A stretch of 64,000 bases of DNA, taken from the NCBI RefSeq assembly GCF_014218295.1, contig NZ_AP023287.1, positions 62,001 to 126,000 on the forward strand, read 5' to 3'. The notes beneath the pieces were generated by a model. It made no database searches. It saw only the letters and a list, made by a program, of their open reading frames with translations, and was not told where the DNA came from. Below, piece by piece: positions 28,033 through 40,337 of the stretch. Every line of letters starts with the position of its first letter. Position 1 is the stretch's first letter. The stretch is from Mycolicibacterium litorale. Its GTDB lineage: Bacteria > Actinomycetota > Actinomycetes > Mycobacteriales > Mycobacteriaceae. Both the position numbers and the translations under genes were made by a program.

Positions 28033-29022
28033 CTAGGAGGTGGCCTGCGCCGGCGTGACCGACGGGTGGACGGGGGTGACGGTGACGCCGTCGAGGTCGA
28101 GTTGCGCCGGGGCGGGCAGGGTGGTGCCGGGCAGGGCCGCGGCGGCCGAACCGTACGCCACCGCCATGCGGAGGCGTTCAGGTGGTGCCGCGCCGCCGAC
28201 CGCTGCGCGGACGTAGCCGGCCAGCGACGAGTCGCCGGCGCCGACCGTGCTGCGTGCCACGATGGGCGGCGGGGTGGCCAGCCACGCTCCGGTGGCGTCG
28301 ACCAGGACGGCTCCCGCCGCGCCGAGCGTCGCCAGCACCGCGCCGACGCCGCGGGCGACGAGCCGGCGGGCGGCGGTCACCACAGGCTCTGGATCGCCTT
28401 GTGCTACCGCGGATTCGAGCTGTTCGGCGGATCCGCCCACCAGGCCCGCGAGTTCCTCGGCGTTCGGTTTGATCAGATCCGGCGCGGCGTCTCCGAACGC
28501 CGCGGCGAGCGCGGCGAGCGGGGCCTCGGAGGTGTCGACCGCGACGCGGCACGGCAGCGGTGCCAGGAGCGCGACGACGTCGGCGTACCACCTGTCGGGC
28601 AGCCCGGGTGGCAGCGACCCGGACATCACCACCCACGAGGCGTGCGTGGCGGCGTCGACGACCGCGCGGGTCAGCGCCTCGGCGGCGGCGACGTCCAGCG
28701 GTGCGCCTGGCTCGTTGAGTTTCGTCGTGGTGCCGTCGGGTTCGGTGATGGCGAGGTTGGTGCGCACGGGTTCGGTGACCGCGACGGTGCGGAACGGCAC
28801 CGCGCTGGACTGCAGCGCGGTGACCAGCGGGTCGCCGCCCGCGGCCGGCAGCAGTGCCAGCACGTCCGTCGCCGCCAGTGTCAGCACGCGTGCGACGTTG
28901 ACTCCCTTACCGCCGGGTTCGCTCGTCACCGACGAAACCCGTTGCACCGCACCACGGCTCAACGGACCGGGCAGTGCGACGGTGCGGTCGATGCTGGGGT
29001 TGGGCGTGACGGTGACGATCAT
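28033..29022 (-). CDS. fruK: 1-Phosphofructokinase (FruK)
   Basis: The 329-residue PfkB-family kinase starts T-V-T-P-N-P-S-I-D-R-T and carries G-G-K-G-V-N-V-A-R and the catalytic G-A-G-D-S motif. It converts fructose 1-phosphate to fructose 1,6-bisphosphate, feeding glycolysis. Its ATG overlaps the stop of the DeoR-type gene as ATGA, so both are made from one message. Confidence 0.94.
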   Translation of the reverse strand: MIVTVTPNPSIDRTVALPGPLSRGAVQRVSSVTSEPGGKGVNVARVLTLAATDVLALLPAAGGDPLVTALQSSAVPFRTVAVTEPVRTNLAITEPDGTTTKLNEPGAPLDVAAAEALTRAVVDAATHASWVVMSGSLPPGLPDRWYADVVALLAPLPCRVAVDTSEAPLAALAAAFGDAAPDLIKPNAEELAGLVGGSAEQLESAVAQGDPEPVVTAARRLVARGVGAVLATLGAAGAVLVDATGAWLATPPPIVARSTVGAGDSSLAGYVRAAVGGAAPPERLRMAVAYGSAAAALPGTTLPAPAQLDLDGVTVTPVHPSVTPAQATS

Positions 29023-29786
29023 GCCACCACCACCTCGACGCCGTGCTCGGTCAACCGGTCGCGGTCGGCCTCGTCGATCTCGTCGTCGGTGACCAGGGTG
29101 TCGACGCTGTCGAGGGGCGCGAAGCTGACGAACTCCTCGCGTCCGACCTTCGACGAGTCGGCGGCGACGACGACGTAGTTCGCCGCCCGCACCATCGCCC
29201 GTTTGACGGCGGCCTCCTCACTGTCGGGGGTGGACAGACCGTGCCGCGGGCTGATGCCGTTGGTGCCCATGAACGCGACGTCGACCCGCAGGTCACGCAG
29301 GACCGCCAGCGCCTGCTCGCCCACCGCGGCCTGCGTCAGTCCCCGCACCCGGCCGCCGAGCAGCTGCAGCCGCACCGACGGCACTCCCGCCAGACGCGCG
29401 GCGACGGGCACCGCGTTGGTCACCACGACCAGCTCCCGGTCGGTGGGCAGTTGCGCGGCGATCCTGGCCGTGGTGGTGCCGGCATCGATGAGCACGCTGG
29501 CGCCGCCGGCGGGAAGGTGGTCGAGCGCCGCGGCGGCGATCCTGTCCTTGTGGTCGGCCCGGGTGGCGTCGCGTTCGTTGACGCCCGCCTCGACGAGGTG
29601 CAGTGCGCGGGAGGGAACGGCGCCGCCGTGGACGCGGCGCACCAGCCCGGCGCGGTCGAGGATCGCCAGATCGCGGCGAACGGTTTCGGTCGTGACGTCG
29701 TAGGCGTCGGCCAGTTCGGCCACCGACGCGCGCCCCTTCTGCATCACCAGGGAGGCGATGGCCTGCTGCCGTTCTTCGGCGTACAT
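29019..29786 (-). CDS. DeoR-family regulator of the fructose PTS
   Basis: The 255-residue protein has an N-terminal DeoR winged helix (about 1-57, with V-T-T-E-T-V-R-R-D-L and V-R-R-V-H-G-G-A) and a C-terminal sugar-phosphate-sensing domain (D-A-G-T-T-T, G-G-x-V-R-G). Members of this type sense fructose 1-phosphate or fructose 1,6-bisphosphate and repress the PTS. It leads the fruK-fruA-ptsH strand and is divergent from ptsI. fruR would be the natural name but is not certain. Confidence 0.88.
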   Translation of the reverse strand: MYAEERQQAIASLVMQKGRASVAELADAYDVTTETVRRDLAILDRAGLVRRVHGGAVPSRALHLVEAGVNERDATRADHKDRIAAAALDHLPAGGASVLIDAGTTTARIAAQLPTDRELVVVTNAVPVAARLAGVPSVRLQLLGGRVRGLTQAAVGEQALAVLRDLRVDVAFMGTNGISPRHGLSTPDSEEAAVKRAMVRAANYVVVAADSSKVGREEFVSFAPLDSVDTLVTDDEIDEADRDRLTEHGVEVVVA

Positions 29787-29841
29787 GGGGCTCCGACCGT
29801 GTGGGGTGACGAGGGGACCGATTTGGTTATGGTTGGTTCTA

Positions 29842-29860
29842 CGCCCGTTTGTGTTGTGTT
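29842..29860. promoter_or_regulatory. Candidate operator between fruR-like gene and ptsI
   Basis: CGCCCGTTTGT (29842-29852) is followed by GTTGTGTT, a short run of TGTTG repeats. It lies in the middle of the 102-bp divergent gap, 37 bp before ptsI. It shares 11 bp with the site upstream of ptsH. The AT-richer stretch just after it probably holds the ptsI promoter, but no convincing -35/-10 pair was found. Confidence 0.5.
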
Positions 29861-29888
29861 GTCAATACTTTTCTGTAATCTGTCTCAC

Positions 29889-31562
<1,674 letters not shown>

Positions 31563-33722
31563 TCAGCGGGTCGGCAGCCCCTGTTCGGCCCGCGGGTAGA
31601 GCAGCTCGAGCTCACCGAGGTTGGCGGCCACGGTGACCAACGGCAGCGCGGCGGAGATGGCCAGGTCGTCGGCCCCGGTCTCGGCGCGCAGCGCGAGCGC
31701 GAAATCGTCGCTGATCGGCGGCGTCGGCTTGTTCGCGGGCTCCTGAGCCGGTCCGATCAACCGCCGGCAGACCAGGTCGGCGTGCGCCTCGAGCACCCGG
31801 CGGGTCTGCGGGTAGACGTTCAGCGGCGGCGGTACGACGTCGGCGATCAGTTCGGCCGCCGCCCGCAGGCGGACCGCCCGGTTGGCCGCGCGCACCACCG
31901 GGGCGCGCACCTCGGTCTGCCCACCGTTCTCCGAAAGGTATTGCCGCACAGAGTCATCGAGGGTCCTGGACGCCTGCAGGGCGGAATGGCTGAGCGCGGT
32001 GACCCGGTCGGCGGCGTCCTCGGACGAACCGCGCGTGACCCGCAGAACCGCCGCCCGCAGGAACTCCGCACCCACCGCGCACGCCTCGCGCACCGCGGCC
32101 GACACCGTCGCCGACGCGCCTCGCGGCCACAGCAGCAGCGACACCGTCGCGCCGACCAGCGCGCCGAGGACGACGTCTTCCACCCGGACCAGCCCGACCG
32201 CCCACCCCGTCGGCTGGATGACGTTGAAGATGATGAGCACCATCATCGTGAACGCCGCCTGCCCGGCGATGAACGACGCGATCTCGGGGACGTAGGCCGA
32301 ACCGAACGCCACCACCGGAAGCAGCAGCCACATCACCGTCGGCTCCACGCCGACGACCTCGATCACCGCCACCCCGAGCAGGAAGCCGAGCGCGGTCCCC
32401 GCCACCGCACGCACCACCCGCGTCCCCGTGGTCAGTGCGCTGCTGCGCAACACCGACATCGCGCCGAGCACCACCCAGAAACCGTGGTCGATCGGGAACA
32501 CGTGGGTGACGGTCACCGCCAGCGCCAGACCCAGCCCGGTGCGCAGGCTGTTGCGCAGCACGACGGCGCGGGTCGCCACGAACCCCTTGGTGATCGCCGC
32601 GACCGCGGTGGTCTCCGGCATCACCCAGTCGGCGGCGCCGGTCTCGGGCAGCCGTCGCCCGAGCACCCGGGCCCACACCGGCCGGGCATCGGCCAGGGCG
32701 GCGTTGCGGATGATCCGCCCCGTGACGCCGACGGTGGCCGAGAACGTGCGGCGCCCGAGCAGGGTGCGGGCGACATCGACGGCGGTGGCGTCGTCGGGGA
32801 CCGCAAGGATCTGTTCGATGTCCTCGCGGTAACGCCCGTGCGCGATCTCGCGCAGCTCGTCGAGTGCGACGTCCAGATCGGCGTTACGGGCTGCGCGCGC
32901 CCGGCGGTCCGAGGTCCGCAGCACGGCCGCGGCGTCGCGCAGCACCCGGACGATCGCCGGTTTCATGTCGCCCAGCAGGGCACCGGTGTCGTCGGTGACG
33001 CGGTCGGAGAGCCAGCCCAGATCGTCGACCACCCGCACCAGCGCGCGGCTGCCCGCCGTGAGCGCGACGGGACGGAAGTCGGTGTTGACGAAGTTCTCCC
33101 ACAGGGCGTTCATCGCCCGGTTCACCTCGCGGGTCGACGCTCGACCCTCCAGACACTCGGCGAGCGCACGGCATACGGTCGCGGCGTGGCGGCGCAGGTC
33201 GTCGTGGTGCCGCGGCGGGAACAGGAACAGCGCGGCGGGTACGCACACCGCCAGCGCGATCAGCCAGCCGGTGAGCCGCTCGCCGACCGGTCCCGGTGCG
33301 GTACACGCGGGCAGCACGAAGGTCATCAGCGTGGCCCGCTGCCCGGCGGCGACCACCTCGCTGAGCACACCGGAGAACATCACCGCGACACCGAGGACGA
33401 ACATCAGCACGACGGCGAGCCAGGGGTGGGGCGCGGTCAGGGTGCCGAGAGTGATCAGCACCGCGCCGTTGAATCCGAGGCCGGCGTAGGCGAGCGCCCG
33501 CGCGGGCCGGTTGCCCGGGAAGTCGGCGAGGATCAGCAGCGCGACCGAACCGAAGATCGTGAACATCGGGGCCTGCGTCCCGCCCGCGAAGGCGAAACTC
33601 GCCGCCGCGGCGATCGGGAGCACGATGGCCGCTCGCCCCGCGCGGCGCAGCGCATCGCGTTCGGGGTCGCGGGTCTGGATCCGATCGGCCGCCCGGCGCC
33701 ACAGATCAGCCGGGGTCAGCAT
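31563..33722 (-). CDS. FUSC-family membrane protein
   Basis: The 719-residue protein has two sets of about five to six membrane helices (about 35-170 and 380-510) separated by a cytosolic part, and a cytosolic tail. This is the FUSC/YccS layout linked to aromatic acid or fusaric acid efflux. Substrate is unknown. The ATG at 33722 gives M-L-T-P-A-D-L-W; it has no strong ribosome site. It converges with ptsI with no gap and follows the TetR gene after 32 bp, which may regulate it. Confidence 0.75.
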   Translation of the reverse strand: MLTPADLWRRAADRIQTRDPERDALRRAGRAAIVLPIAAAASFAFAGGTQAPMFTIFGSVALLILADFPGNRPARALAYAGLGFNGAVLITLGTLTAPHPWLAVVLMFVLGVAVMFSGVLSEVVAAGQRATLMTFVLPACTAPGPVGERLTGWLIALAVCVPAALFLFPPRHHDDLRRHAATVCRALAECLEGRASTREVNRAMNALWENFVNTDFRPVALTAGSRALVRVVDDLGWLSDRVTDDTGALLGDMKPAIVRVLRDAAAVLRTSDRRARAARNADLDVALDELREIAHGRYREDIEQILAVPDDATAVDVARTLLGRRTFSATVGVTGRIIRNAALADARPVWARVLGRRLPETGAADWVMPETTAVAAITKGFVATRAVVLRNSLRTGLGLALAVTVTHVFPIDHGFWVVLGAMSVLRSSALTTGTRVVRAVAGTALGFLLGVAVIEVVGVEPTVMWLLLPVVAFGSAYVPEIASFIAGQAAFTMMVLIIFNVIQPTGWAVGLVRVEDVVLGALVGATVSLLLWPRGASATVSAAVREACAVGAEFLRAAVLRVTRGSSEDAADRVTALSHSALQASRTLDDSVRQYLSENGGQTEVRAPVVRAANRAVRLRAAAELIADVVPPPLNVYPQTRRVLEAHADLVCRRLIGPAQEPANKPTPPISDDFALALRAETGADDLAISAALPLVTVAANLGELELLYPRAEQGLPTR

Positions 33723-33754
33723 GACCGCCGATGGTAGACGGCGGACGGGACGGG

Positions 33755-34321
33755 TCAGCGGGTCTGCGACAGAGAACTGAAGCGGCCGGAGTCGAGCGCG
33801 TGGATCATCTCGGCGGCGATGAAACTCACCGCGTCCCGGTCCGGGGGGAGGGTGGCCTGTTCGTATCCGACGAGCACGTAGACGCACCAGGCCGCGAACA
33901 CCTCGGCCTGCCGTTCGTCGCCGACCACCTGGAGCGACGATTCGCGCATGATGTCGTAGCGCTGGCGGTCGACGCCGGCCTGGACGGTGTAGACGTCCGG
34001 GTCGATCGAACTCCACACCCGGATCGCGGCCTCGGCGCCGTGCGGCAGCGCGAGCGCCTCCTGGATCAGGGTCTCGATCCGCCGGTGCGGGTCCTCCTCG
34101 GCCCGGACCGCGTCGACGATGCTCATGGTGCGCTGCTGACGCCAGTAGTCGACGAGCTCCCTGGTGTAGGTCGACCAGTTGGCGAAGTAGTGGTAGAACG
34201 ACCCGGTCGTAACGCCGAGCCGGTGACACACTTCAGCCAGCTTGAGCCCGCCGTAACCCTGGTCGGCGAGTACGGCCAGACCCGTCTCGAAATACCCCTC
34301 GCGAGTGACGACGGCCCCCAT
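33755..34321 (-). CDS. TetR-family regulator
   Basis: The 188-residue protein has a TetR DNA-binding domain at its start (E-G-Y-F-E-T-G-L-A-V-L-A-D-Q-G-Y, then L-A-E-V-C-H-R-L-G-V-T-T-G-S-F-Y-H-Y-F). Its ligand domain is unassigned. The start could be ATG 34321 or ATG 34369, and neither has a clear ribosome site; the first is preferred because it leaves the usual short lead before helix 1. It shares a strand with the FUSC gene and is divergent from the next TetR gene. Confidence 0.75.
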   Translation of the reverse strand: MGAVVTREGYFETGLAVLADQGYGGLKLAEVCHRLGVTTGSFYHYFANWSTYTRELVDYWRQQRTMSIVDAVRAEEDPHRRIETLIQEALALPHGAEAAIRVWSSIDPDVYTVQAGVDRQRYDIMRESSLQVVGDERQAEVFAAWCVYVLVGYEQATLPPDRDAVSFIAAEMIHALDSGRFSSLSQTR

Positions 34322-34451
34322 GGGGGGACACAGTAGTTCCTGATCCAGATTTTGGGTGCCATGCCCCATCTTCTCGCGCCGCGTCGATTTGCTGTCATCG
34401 CGGGCCTCGGCGCGCGGCGCACACCATGTGCAGGGCCGCAACGTTAGTTAT

Positions 34452-34470
34452 GGCACAATTTGACTGTGCC
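34452..34470. promoter_or_regulatory. Palindrome at the start of the second TetR gene
   Basis: GGCACA-ATTTGAC-TGTGCC covers the GTG start codon (34466). Outer bases TATG and CATA extend the symmetry with a 1-bp shift. A site at this place would block the gene's own expression, which suggests autoregulation by the TetR protein, and it could also affect the divergent TetR gene. Confidence 0.45.
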
Positions 34471-35101
34471 GCATACCGCCAGCCGAGGGCCGGGACGTCC
34501 TCCCGCAGCGAAGGCTGCCGAGACGCGCGAGCGCATTCTGCGTGCTGCGAGAGAGGTCTTCAGCGAACTCGGTTACGACGCCGCGACGTTCCAGGCGATC
34601 GCGATCCGCGCCGACCTCACCCGTCCCGCGATCAATCATTACTTCGCCAGCAAACGCGTGCTGTATCGCGAGGTGGTCGAGCAGACGAATGCCTGGGTCA
34701 TCAGCGCGGGCATGGAACGGGCCCACGGTGAGACCACTCTTCTGGGTCGGCTGTCGGCGTTCTTCTCGGCCGCCATGTACGCCGATTCCGAGGACCGTTC
34801 GGCCGCCGCGTTCCTGGTCACCTCCGTGCTCGAATCGCAGCGCCATCCGGACCTGCGCAGCGACGAGCACGACGCGCTGCGGATGTCGCGGTCGTTCGTG
34901 TCGTGGGCCATCAACGACGCCATCGAACGCGGGGAGCTCAGCACCGACACCGACATCCCGTCGATCGTCGAGATGCTCGTCGCGGTCATGTGGGGAATGG
35001 GTTTCTACGCCGGATACGTCGGCGGGCAACAGGAGCTGGCCGTCATCGTCGAGAAGTTCGAGCTGCTGATGGCCAACAAGCTCTGGCAGCTGGGCTCCTG
35101 A
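34466..35101 (+). CDS. TetR-family regulator (Rv0144-like position)
   Basis: The 211-residue protein has an N-terminal TetR helix-turn-helix (E-T-R-E-R-I-L-R-A-A, then A-I-A-I-R-A-D-L-T-R-P-A-I-N-H-Y-F-A-S-K). A basic G-P-G-R-P-P stretch leads it. The C-terminal ligand pocket is unassigned. In M. tuberculosis the TetR gene Rv0144 precedes the methyltransferase pair Rv0145-Rv0146, as here. The start is GTG 34466; a TTG two codons upstream is possible. It may control the methyltransferase genes that follow on the same strand. Confidence 0.8.
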   Translation: MPHTASRGPGRPPAAKAAETRERILRAAREVFSELGYDAATFQAIAIRADLTRPAINHYFASKRVLYREVVEQTNAWVISAGMERAHGETTLLGRLSAFFSAAMYADSEDRSAAAFLVTSVLESQRHPDLRSDEHDALRMSRSFVSWAINDAIERGELSTDTDIPSIVEMLVAVMWGMGFYAGYVGGQQELAVIVEKFELLMANKLWQLGS

Positions 35102-35126
35102 GCCGGGTGAGATCGGACACAATCAG

Positions 35127-36931
<1,805 letters not shown>

Positions 36932-36943
36932 CTCTCAGCGCGC

Positions 36944-36955
36944 CCAACCGGTTGG
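36944..36955. promoter_or_regulatory. Perfect 12-bp palindrome upstream of the aldehyde dehydrogenase
   Basis: CCAACCGGTTGG lies 37 bp before the aldehyde dehydrogenase start and is followed by TTAGTATC, whose TAGTAT could be a -10 box. The position suggests a repressor site overlapping the promoter. A weaker related sequence, CAACCAGCCAGTTG, occurs before the TetR gene at 57428. Confidence 0.45.
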
Positions 36956-36991
36956 TTAGTATCGGGTCACTCCGGTCAGGAAGGACCAGCC

Positions 36992-38404
36992 ATGACCACT
37001 GATTCCGCCACTCAGGTCACCCAGGCCGCTTCGGCCCCCACCGATATCCCGGCGACCGTCGATCGGCTCCGCCGGACGTTCGCGACCGGCCGCACCCGCG
37101 ACATCGAATGGCGCAGGCGCCAGTTGAAGGCCCTGGAACGGCTGATCGTGGAGAACGAGACCGCGATCGCCGCCGCCCTCGAGCAGGACCTCGGCCGCTC
37201 ACCGTTCGAGGCATGGCTGGCCGACATCGCCAGCGTGGCCGGCGAGGCCAAGGACGCGGCGAAGAACCTGCGCAAGTGGACGCGGCGCCGCTACCGGATG
37301 CTCGAGATGTCGCAGCTGCCTGGCCTCGGCTGGGTCGAATACGAACCGTTCGGCACGGTGCTGATCATCGGCGCGTGGAACTTCCCGTTCGCGCTCACGC
37401 TCGGGCCCGCCGTCGGCGCCATCGCCGCGGGCAACACCGTGGTACTCAAACCCTCTGAGGTGGCGCCCGCCTCGTCGGCGCTGATGGCCGAACTGGTGCC
37501 CAAGTACCTGGACCGTGAGGCGGTCGTCGTCATCGAGGGCGACGGCGCGGTCAGCCAGGAACTCATCGCCCAGGGCTTCGACTACCTGCTCTACACCGGC
37601 GGCACCGAGATCGGCCGCAAGGTCTACGAGGGCGCCGCACCGCATCTCACGCCGGTGACGCTCGAACTGGGCGGCAAGAGCCCGGTGATCGTCGCCGCCG
37701 ACGCCGACATCGACGTGGCGGCCAAGCGCATCGCCTGGACGAAGCTGATCAACTCCGGGCAGATCTGCATCGCACCCGACTACGTGCTGGCCGACGCGAA
37801 GATCCGCGACCAACTGGTCGACAAGATCAAGGCCGCGGTCACCACGTTCGAATCGCAGAACCCCGCCGGTAAGCGCATCGTCAACGAGCGGCACTTCGGC
37901 CGCCTCACCACCGCGCTGGCCGCGACCAAGGGCGACGTCGTGATCGGCGGCGGCTCGGACGCGTCGAAGATCAGCATCCAGCCCACCGTCGTCGTCGACC
38001 CGGATCCGGCCGAACCGCTGATGACCGACGAGATCTTCGGGCCAATCCTGCCGATCGTGACTGTCCAATCACTCGACGACGCAATCGCTTTCGTCAACGC
38101 GCGCCCGAAGCCGCTGGCGGCCTACCTGTTCACCAAGACCAAGGCGATCCGCGAGCGGGTGGTCAAGGACGTGTCCGCCGGCGGCATGGTGGTCAACCAC
38201 CTGCTGTTCCACTTCGCCACGCACAAACTGCCGTTCGGCGGTGTCGGCCCGTCGGGGATGGGGGCCTACCACGGCAGGTTCGGGTTCGAGACGTTCAGCC
38301 ACCGCAAGACGGTGATGACCAAACCGACCCGACCCGACGTCGGTGCCTTCATCTATCCCCCGTATACAGAGAAGGCTTGGAAGCTCGCCCGTCGGCTGTT
38401 TTAG
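36992..38404 (+). CDS. Aldehyde dehydrogenase, class 3 type (Rv0147-like)
   Basis: The 470-residue enzyme has the glutamate E225 (L-E-L-G-G-K-S-P) and catalytic cysteine C259 (S-G-Q-I-C-I-A-P-D-Y), with the A-W-N-F-P-F nucleotide-site motif near 128. It oxidises fatty or aromatic aldehydes to acids with NAD(P). The C-terminal part resembles ALDH3 fatty aldehyde dehydrogenases. AGGAAGGA lies 6 bp before the ATG. A very strong hairpin follows the stop. Confidence 0.92.
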   Translation: MTTDSATQVTQAASAPTDIPATVDRLRRTFATGRTRDIEWRRRQLKALERLIVENETAIAAALEQDLGRSPFEAWLADIASVAGEAKDAAKNLRKWTRRRYRMLEMSQLPGLGWVEYEPFGTVLIIGAWNFPFALTLGPAVGAIAAGNTVVLKPSEVAPASSALMAELVPKYLDREAVVVIEGDGAVSQELIAQGFDYLLYTGGTEIGRKVYEGAAPHLTPVTLELGGKSPVIVAADADIDVAAKRIAWTKLINSGQICIAPDYVLADAKIRDQLVDKIKAAVTTFESQNPAGKRIVNERHFGRLTTALAATKGDVVIGGGSDASKISIQPTVVVDPDPAEPLMTDEIFGPILPIVTVQSLDDAIAFVNARPKPLAAYLFTKTKAIRERVVKDVSAGGMVVNHLLFHFATHKLPFGGVGPSGMGAYHGRFGFETFSHRKTVMTKPTRPDVGAFIYPPYTEKAWKLARRLF

Positions 38405-38405
38405 C

Positions 38406-38454
38406 GATTTCGGTGTCGTTGGTTGCGCTCACCGCGACCAACGACACCGAAATC
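38406..38454. terminator. 22-bp stem-loop directly after the aldehyde dehydrogenase
   Basis: The arms 38406-38423 and 38437-38454 are perfect 18-bp inverted copies (left arm starts GATTTCGGTGTC). Four more pairs, one of them G-U in RNA, extend the stem inward to a loop of 5 nt. It starts 2 nt after the stop codon and ends 22 nt before the next start. There is no U-tract. It may stop or reduce read-through into the SDR gene, or shield the 3' end of the message. Confidence 0.65.
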
Positions 38455-38476
38455 ACAGGAACTCGAAAGGAAACCC

Positions 38477-39343
38477 ATGCCAGGAGTGCAGGATCGCGTC
38501 ATCGTCGTCACCGGAGCAGGCGGAGGACTCGGTCGCGAGTACGCGCTGACGCTGGCCCGTGAGGGCGCCAGCGTGGTGGTCAACGACCTCGGCGGTGCGC
38601 GCGACGGCACCGGTGCGGGCTCGGCCATGGCCGATCAGGTGGTGAACGAGATCAAGGAGGCCGGCGGCCGCGCCGTGGCCAACTACGACTCGGTCGCCGA
38701 ACCGGAGGGCGCCGAGAACATCATCAAGACCGCGCTCGACGAGTTCGGCAAGGTCGACGGCGTGGTCAGCAACGCGGGCATCCTGCGCGACGGCACGTTC
38801 CACAAGATGACGTTCGAGAACTGGGACGCCGTGCTCAAGGTGCACCTGTACGGCGGGTACAACGTGATCCGCGCGGCCTGGCCGCACTTTCGTGAGCAGA
38901 GCTTCGGCCGCGTCGTGGTCGCCACCTCGACCAGCGGGTTGTTCGGCAACTTCGGGCAGGCCAACTACGGCGCCGCCAAACTCGGCCTCGTCGGCCTGAT
39001 CAACACGCTCGCCCAGGAGGGCGCGAAGTACAACATCAAGACCAACGCCGTCGCCCCGATCGCCGCCACCCGGATGACCCAGGACATCCTGCCGCCGGAG
39101 GTCTTCGAGAAGCTCACCCCCGAGTACGTGGCGCCGGTCGTGGCGTACCTGATGACCGAGGAACTCGCCGACACCGACTCCGTCTTCATCGTCGGCGGCG
39201 GCAAGGTGCAGCGCACCGCGCTGTTCCAGAACGAGGGTGTGACGTTCACCGAAGGGGTGCCCACCCTCGACGACGTCGCGGCCAAGTGGACCGAGATCAC
39301 CGATCTGTCCGCGGCGCAGCAGGCCAGCTTCAAGCTCGGCTGA
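38477..39343 (+). CDS. Short-chain dehydrogenase, MFE2/HSD17B4-like (Rv0148-like)
   Basis: The 288-residue SDR has the NAD(P) motif T-G-A-G-G-G-L-G at 12-19, S-N-A-G near 98-101 and catalytic Y164/K168 (Y-G-A-A-K). The N-D-L-G-G-A-R-D-G-T-G insertion is typical of the 3-hydroxyacyl-CoA dehydrogenase domain of multifunctional enzyme 2, so a role in beta-oxidation is likely. AAAGGAAA lies before the ATG. It is followed after 6 bp by the oxidoreductase gene. Confidence 0.9.
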   Translation: MPGVQDRVIVVTGAGGGLGREYALTLAREGASVVVNDLGGARDGTGAGSAMADQVVNEIKEAGGRAVANYDSVAEPEGAENIIKTALDEFGKVDGVVSNAGILRDGTFHKMTFENWDAVLKVHLYGGYNVIRAAWPHFREQSFGRVVVATSTSGLFGNFGQANYGAAKLGLVGLINTLAQEGAKYNIKTNAVAPIAATRMTQDILPPEVFEKLTPEYVAPVVAYLMTEELADTDSVFIVGGGKVQRTALFQNEGVTFTEGVPTLDDVAAKWTEITDLSAAQQASFKLG

Positions 39344-39349
39344 GTCCGG

Positions 39350-40315
39350 ATGAAAGCGCTTCTGGCGCAAGAACTCTCCGGTCCCTCCGGCCTGGTGTAC
39401 ACCGACGTCGACGACCCCGTCTCCGGTGAGGCGGTGGTCATCGACGTCGGTGCGGCCGGCGTGACCTTCCCGGACCTGCTGCTGCTGCGCGGCGAGTACC
39501 AGCTGCGGCTGGATCCGCCGTTCATCCCGGGCATGGAGGTAGCCGGTGTGGTGCGCTCAGCACCCGAGGGTTCCGGTTTCGCTCCCGGACAGCGGGTTTC
39601 GGCGTTCACGCTGATGGGTGGGTTCGCCGGCCGGGTGGCGGCCCTGCCGGACAGTGTGATCCCCACACCCGACGGGATCGACGACGCCTCGGCGGCGGCG
39701 CTGCTGGGCAACTATTACACGATGCAGTTCGCGCTGGCCCGCCGCGGCGGGCTGGTGCCGGGCGAGACCGTGCTGGTGCTCGGTTCGGCAGGCGGCATCG
39801 GGACCGCCGCGATCCAGCTCGCCAAGGCCCAAGGCGCCACGGTGATCGCGATGGTGCACCGAACCGGCGCCGAGGAGTTCCTCTCCGGTCTCGGTGCCGA
39901 CGTGGTGCTGCCGCTGGCCGACGGGTGGAAGCAGGCCGTCCTCGACGCCACCGGCGGCCGTGGGGCTGACATCGTCGTCGACCCGATCGGCGGCCCGGCC
40001 TTCGACGATGCGGTGCGGGTGCTGGCGCCGGAAGGACGGCTGCTCGTGATCGGATTCGCCTCGGGCGGCGGCATTCCCACGGTGAAGGTGAACCGGCTGC
40101 TGCTGCGCAACGTGAGCGTCGTCGGCGTCGGGTGGGGTGAGTTCGTCAGGAAGCACCCCGCCGCGCAGGCCGCCGTCGGCGCTGAGCTGGCCGCGTTGGT
40201 CGAGGCCGGACTGCGGCCGCCACCGCCGGTGCGTTATCCACTCGCCGAGGGAGCGGCGGCGCTGCAGGCGCTCGCCGACGGCGAGATCAAGGGCAAGTTG
40301 GTCCTGGAACCGTGA
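39350..40315 (+). CDS. NADPH:quinone oxidoreductase-like MDR protein (Rv0149-like)
   Basis: The 321-residue protein is a zinc-free medium-chain reductase with V-L-V-L-G-S-A-G-G-I-G-T-A-A-I-Q-L-A-K as NADPH site and an N-terminal catalytic fold lacking zinc cysteines. It would reduce quinones or enoyl substrates. It is co-linear with the SDR gene and lies 6 bp after it. The haloacid dehalogenase gene begins 22 bp after its stop, so these three probably form one unit. Confidence 0.88.
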   Translation: MKALLAQELSGPSGLVYTDVDDPVSGEAVVIDVGAAGVTFPDLLLLRGEYQLRLDPPFIPGMEVAGVVRSAPEGSGFAPGQRVSAFTLMGGFAGRVAALPDSVIPTPDGIDDASAAALLGNYYTMQFALARRGGLVPGETVLVLGSAGGIGTAAIQLAKAQGATVIAMVHRTGAEEFLSGLGADVVLPLADGWKQAVLDATGGRGADIVVDPIGGPAFDDAVRVLAPEGRLLVIGFASGGGIPTVKVNRLLLRNVSVVGVGWGEFVRKHPAAQAAVGAELAALVEAGLRPPPPVRYPLAEGAAALQALADGEIKGKLVLEP

Positions 40316-40337
40316 TGAGCGCTTGCGCGAAGCGCAG

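Noticed and set aside
25505..28036. 843-codon plus-strand frame over mycP1, ptsH and fruA
   Set aside because: It crosses three real genes antisense and its low-complexity Arg/Gly/His content is a codon-position artefact.
29854..29881. Exact -35/-10 assignment for ptsI (TTGTGT and TAATCT)
   Set aside because: The boxes are weak and would place the transcript start almost on the ATG; other pairs fit equally poorly.
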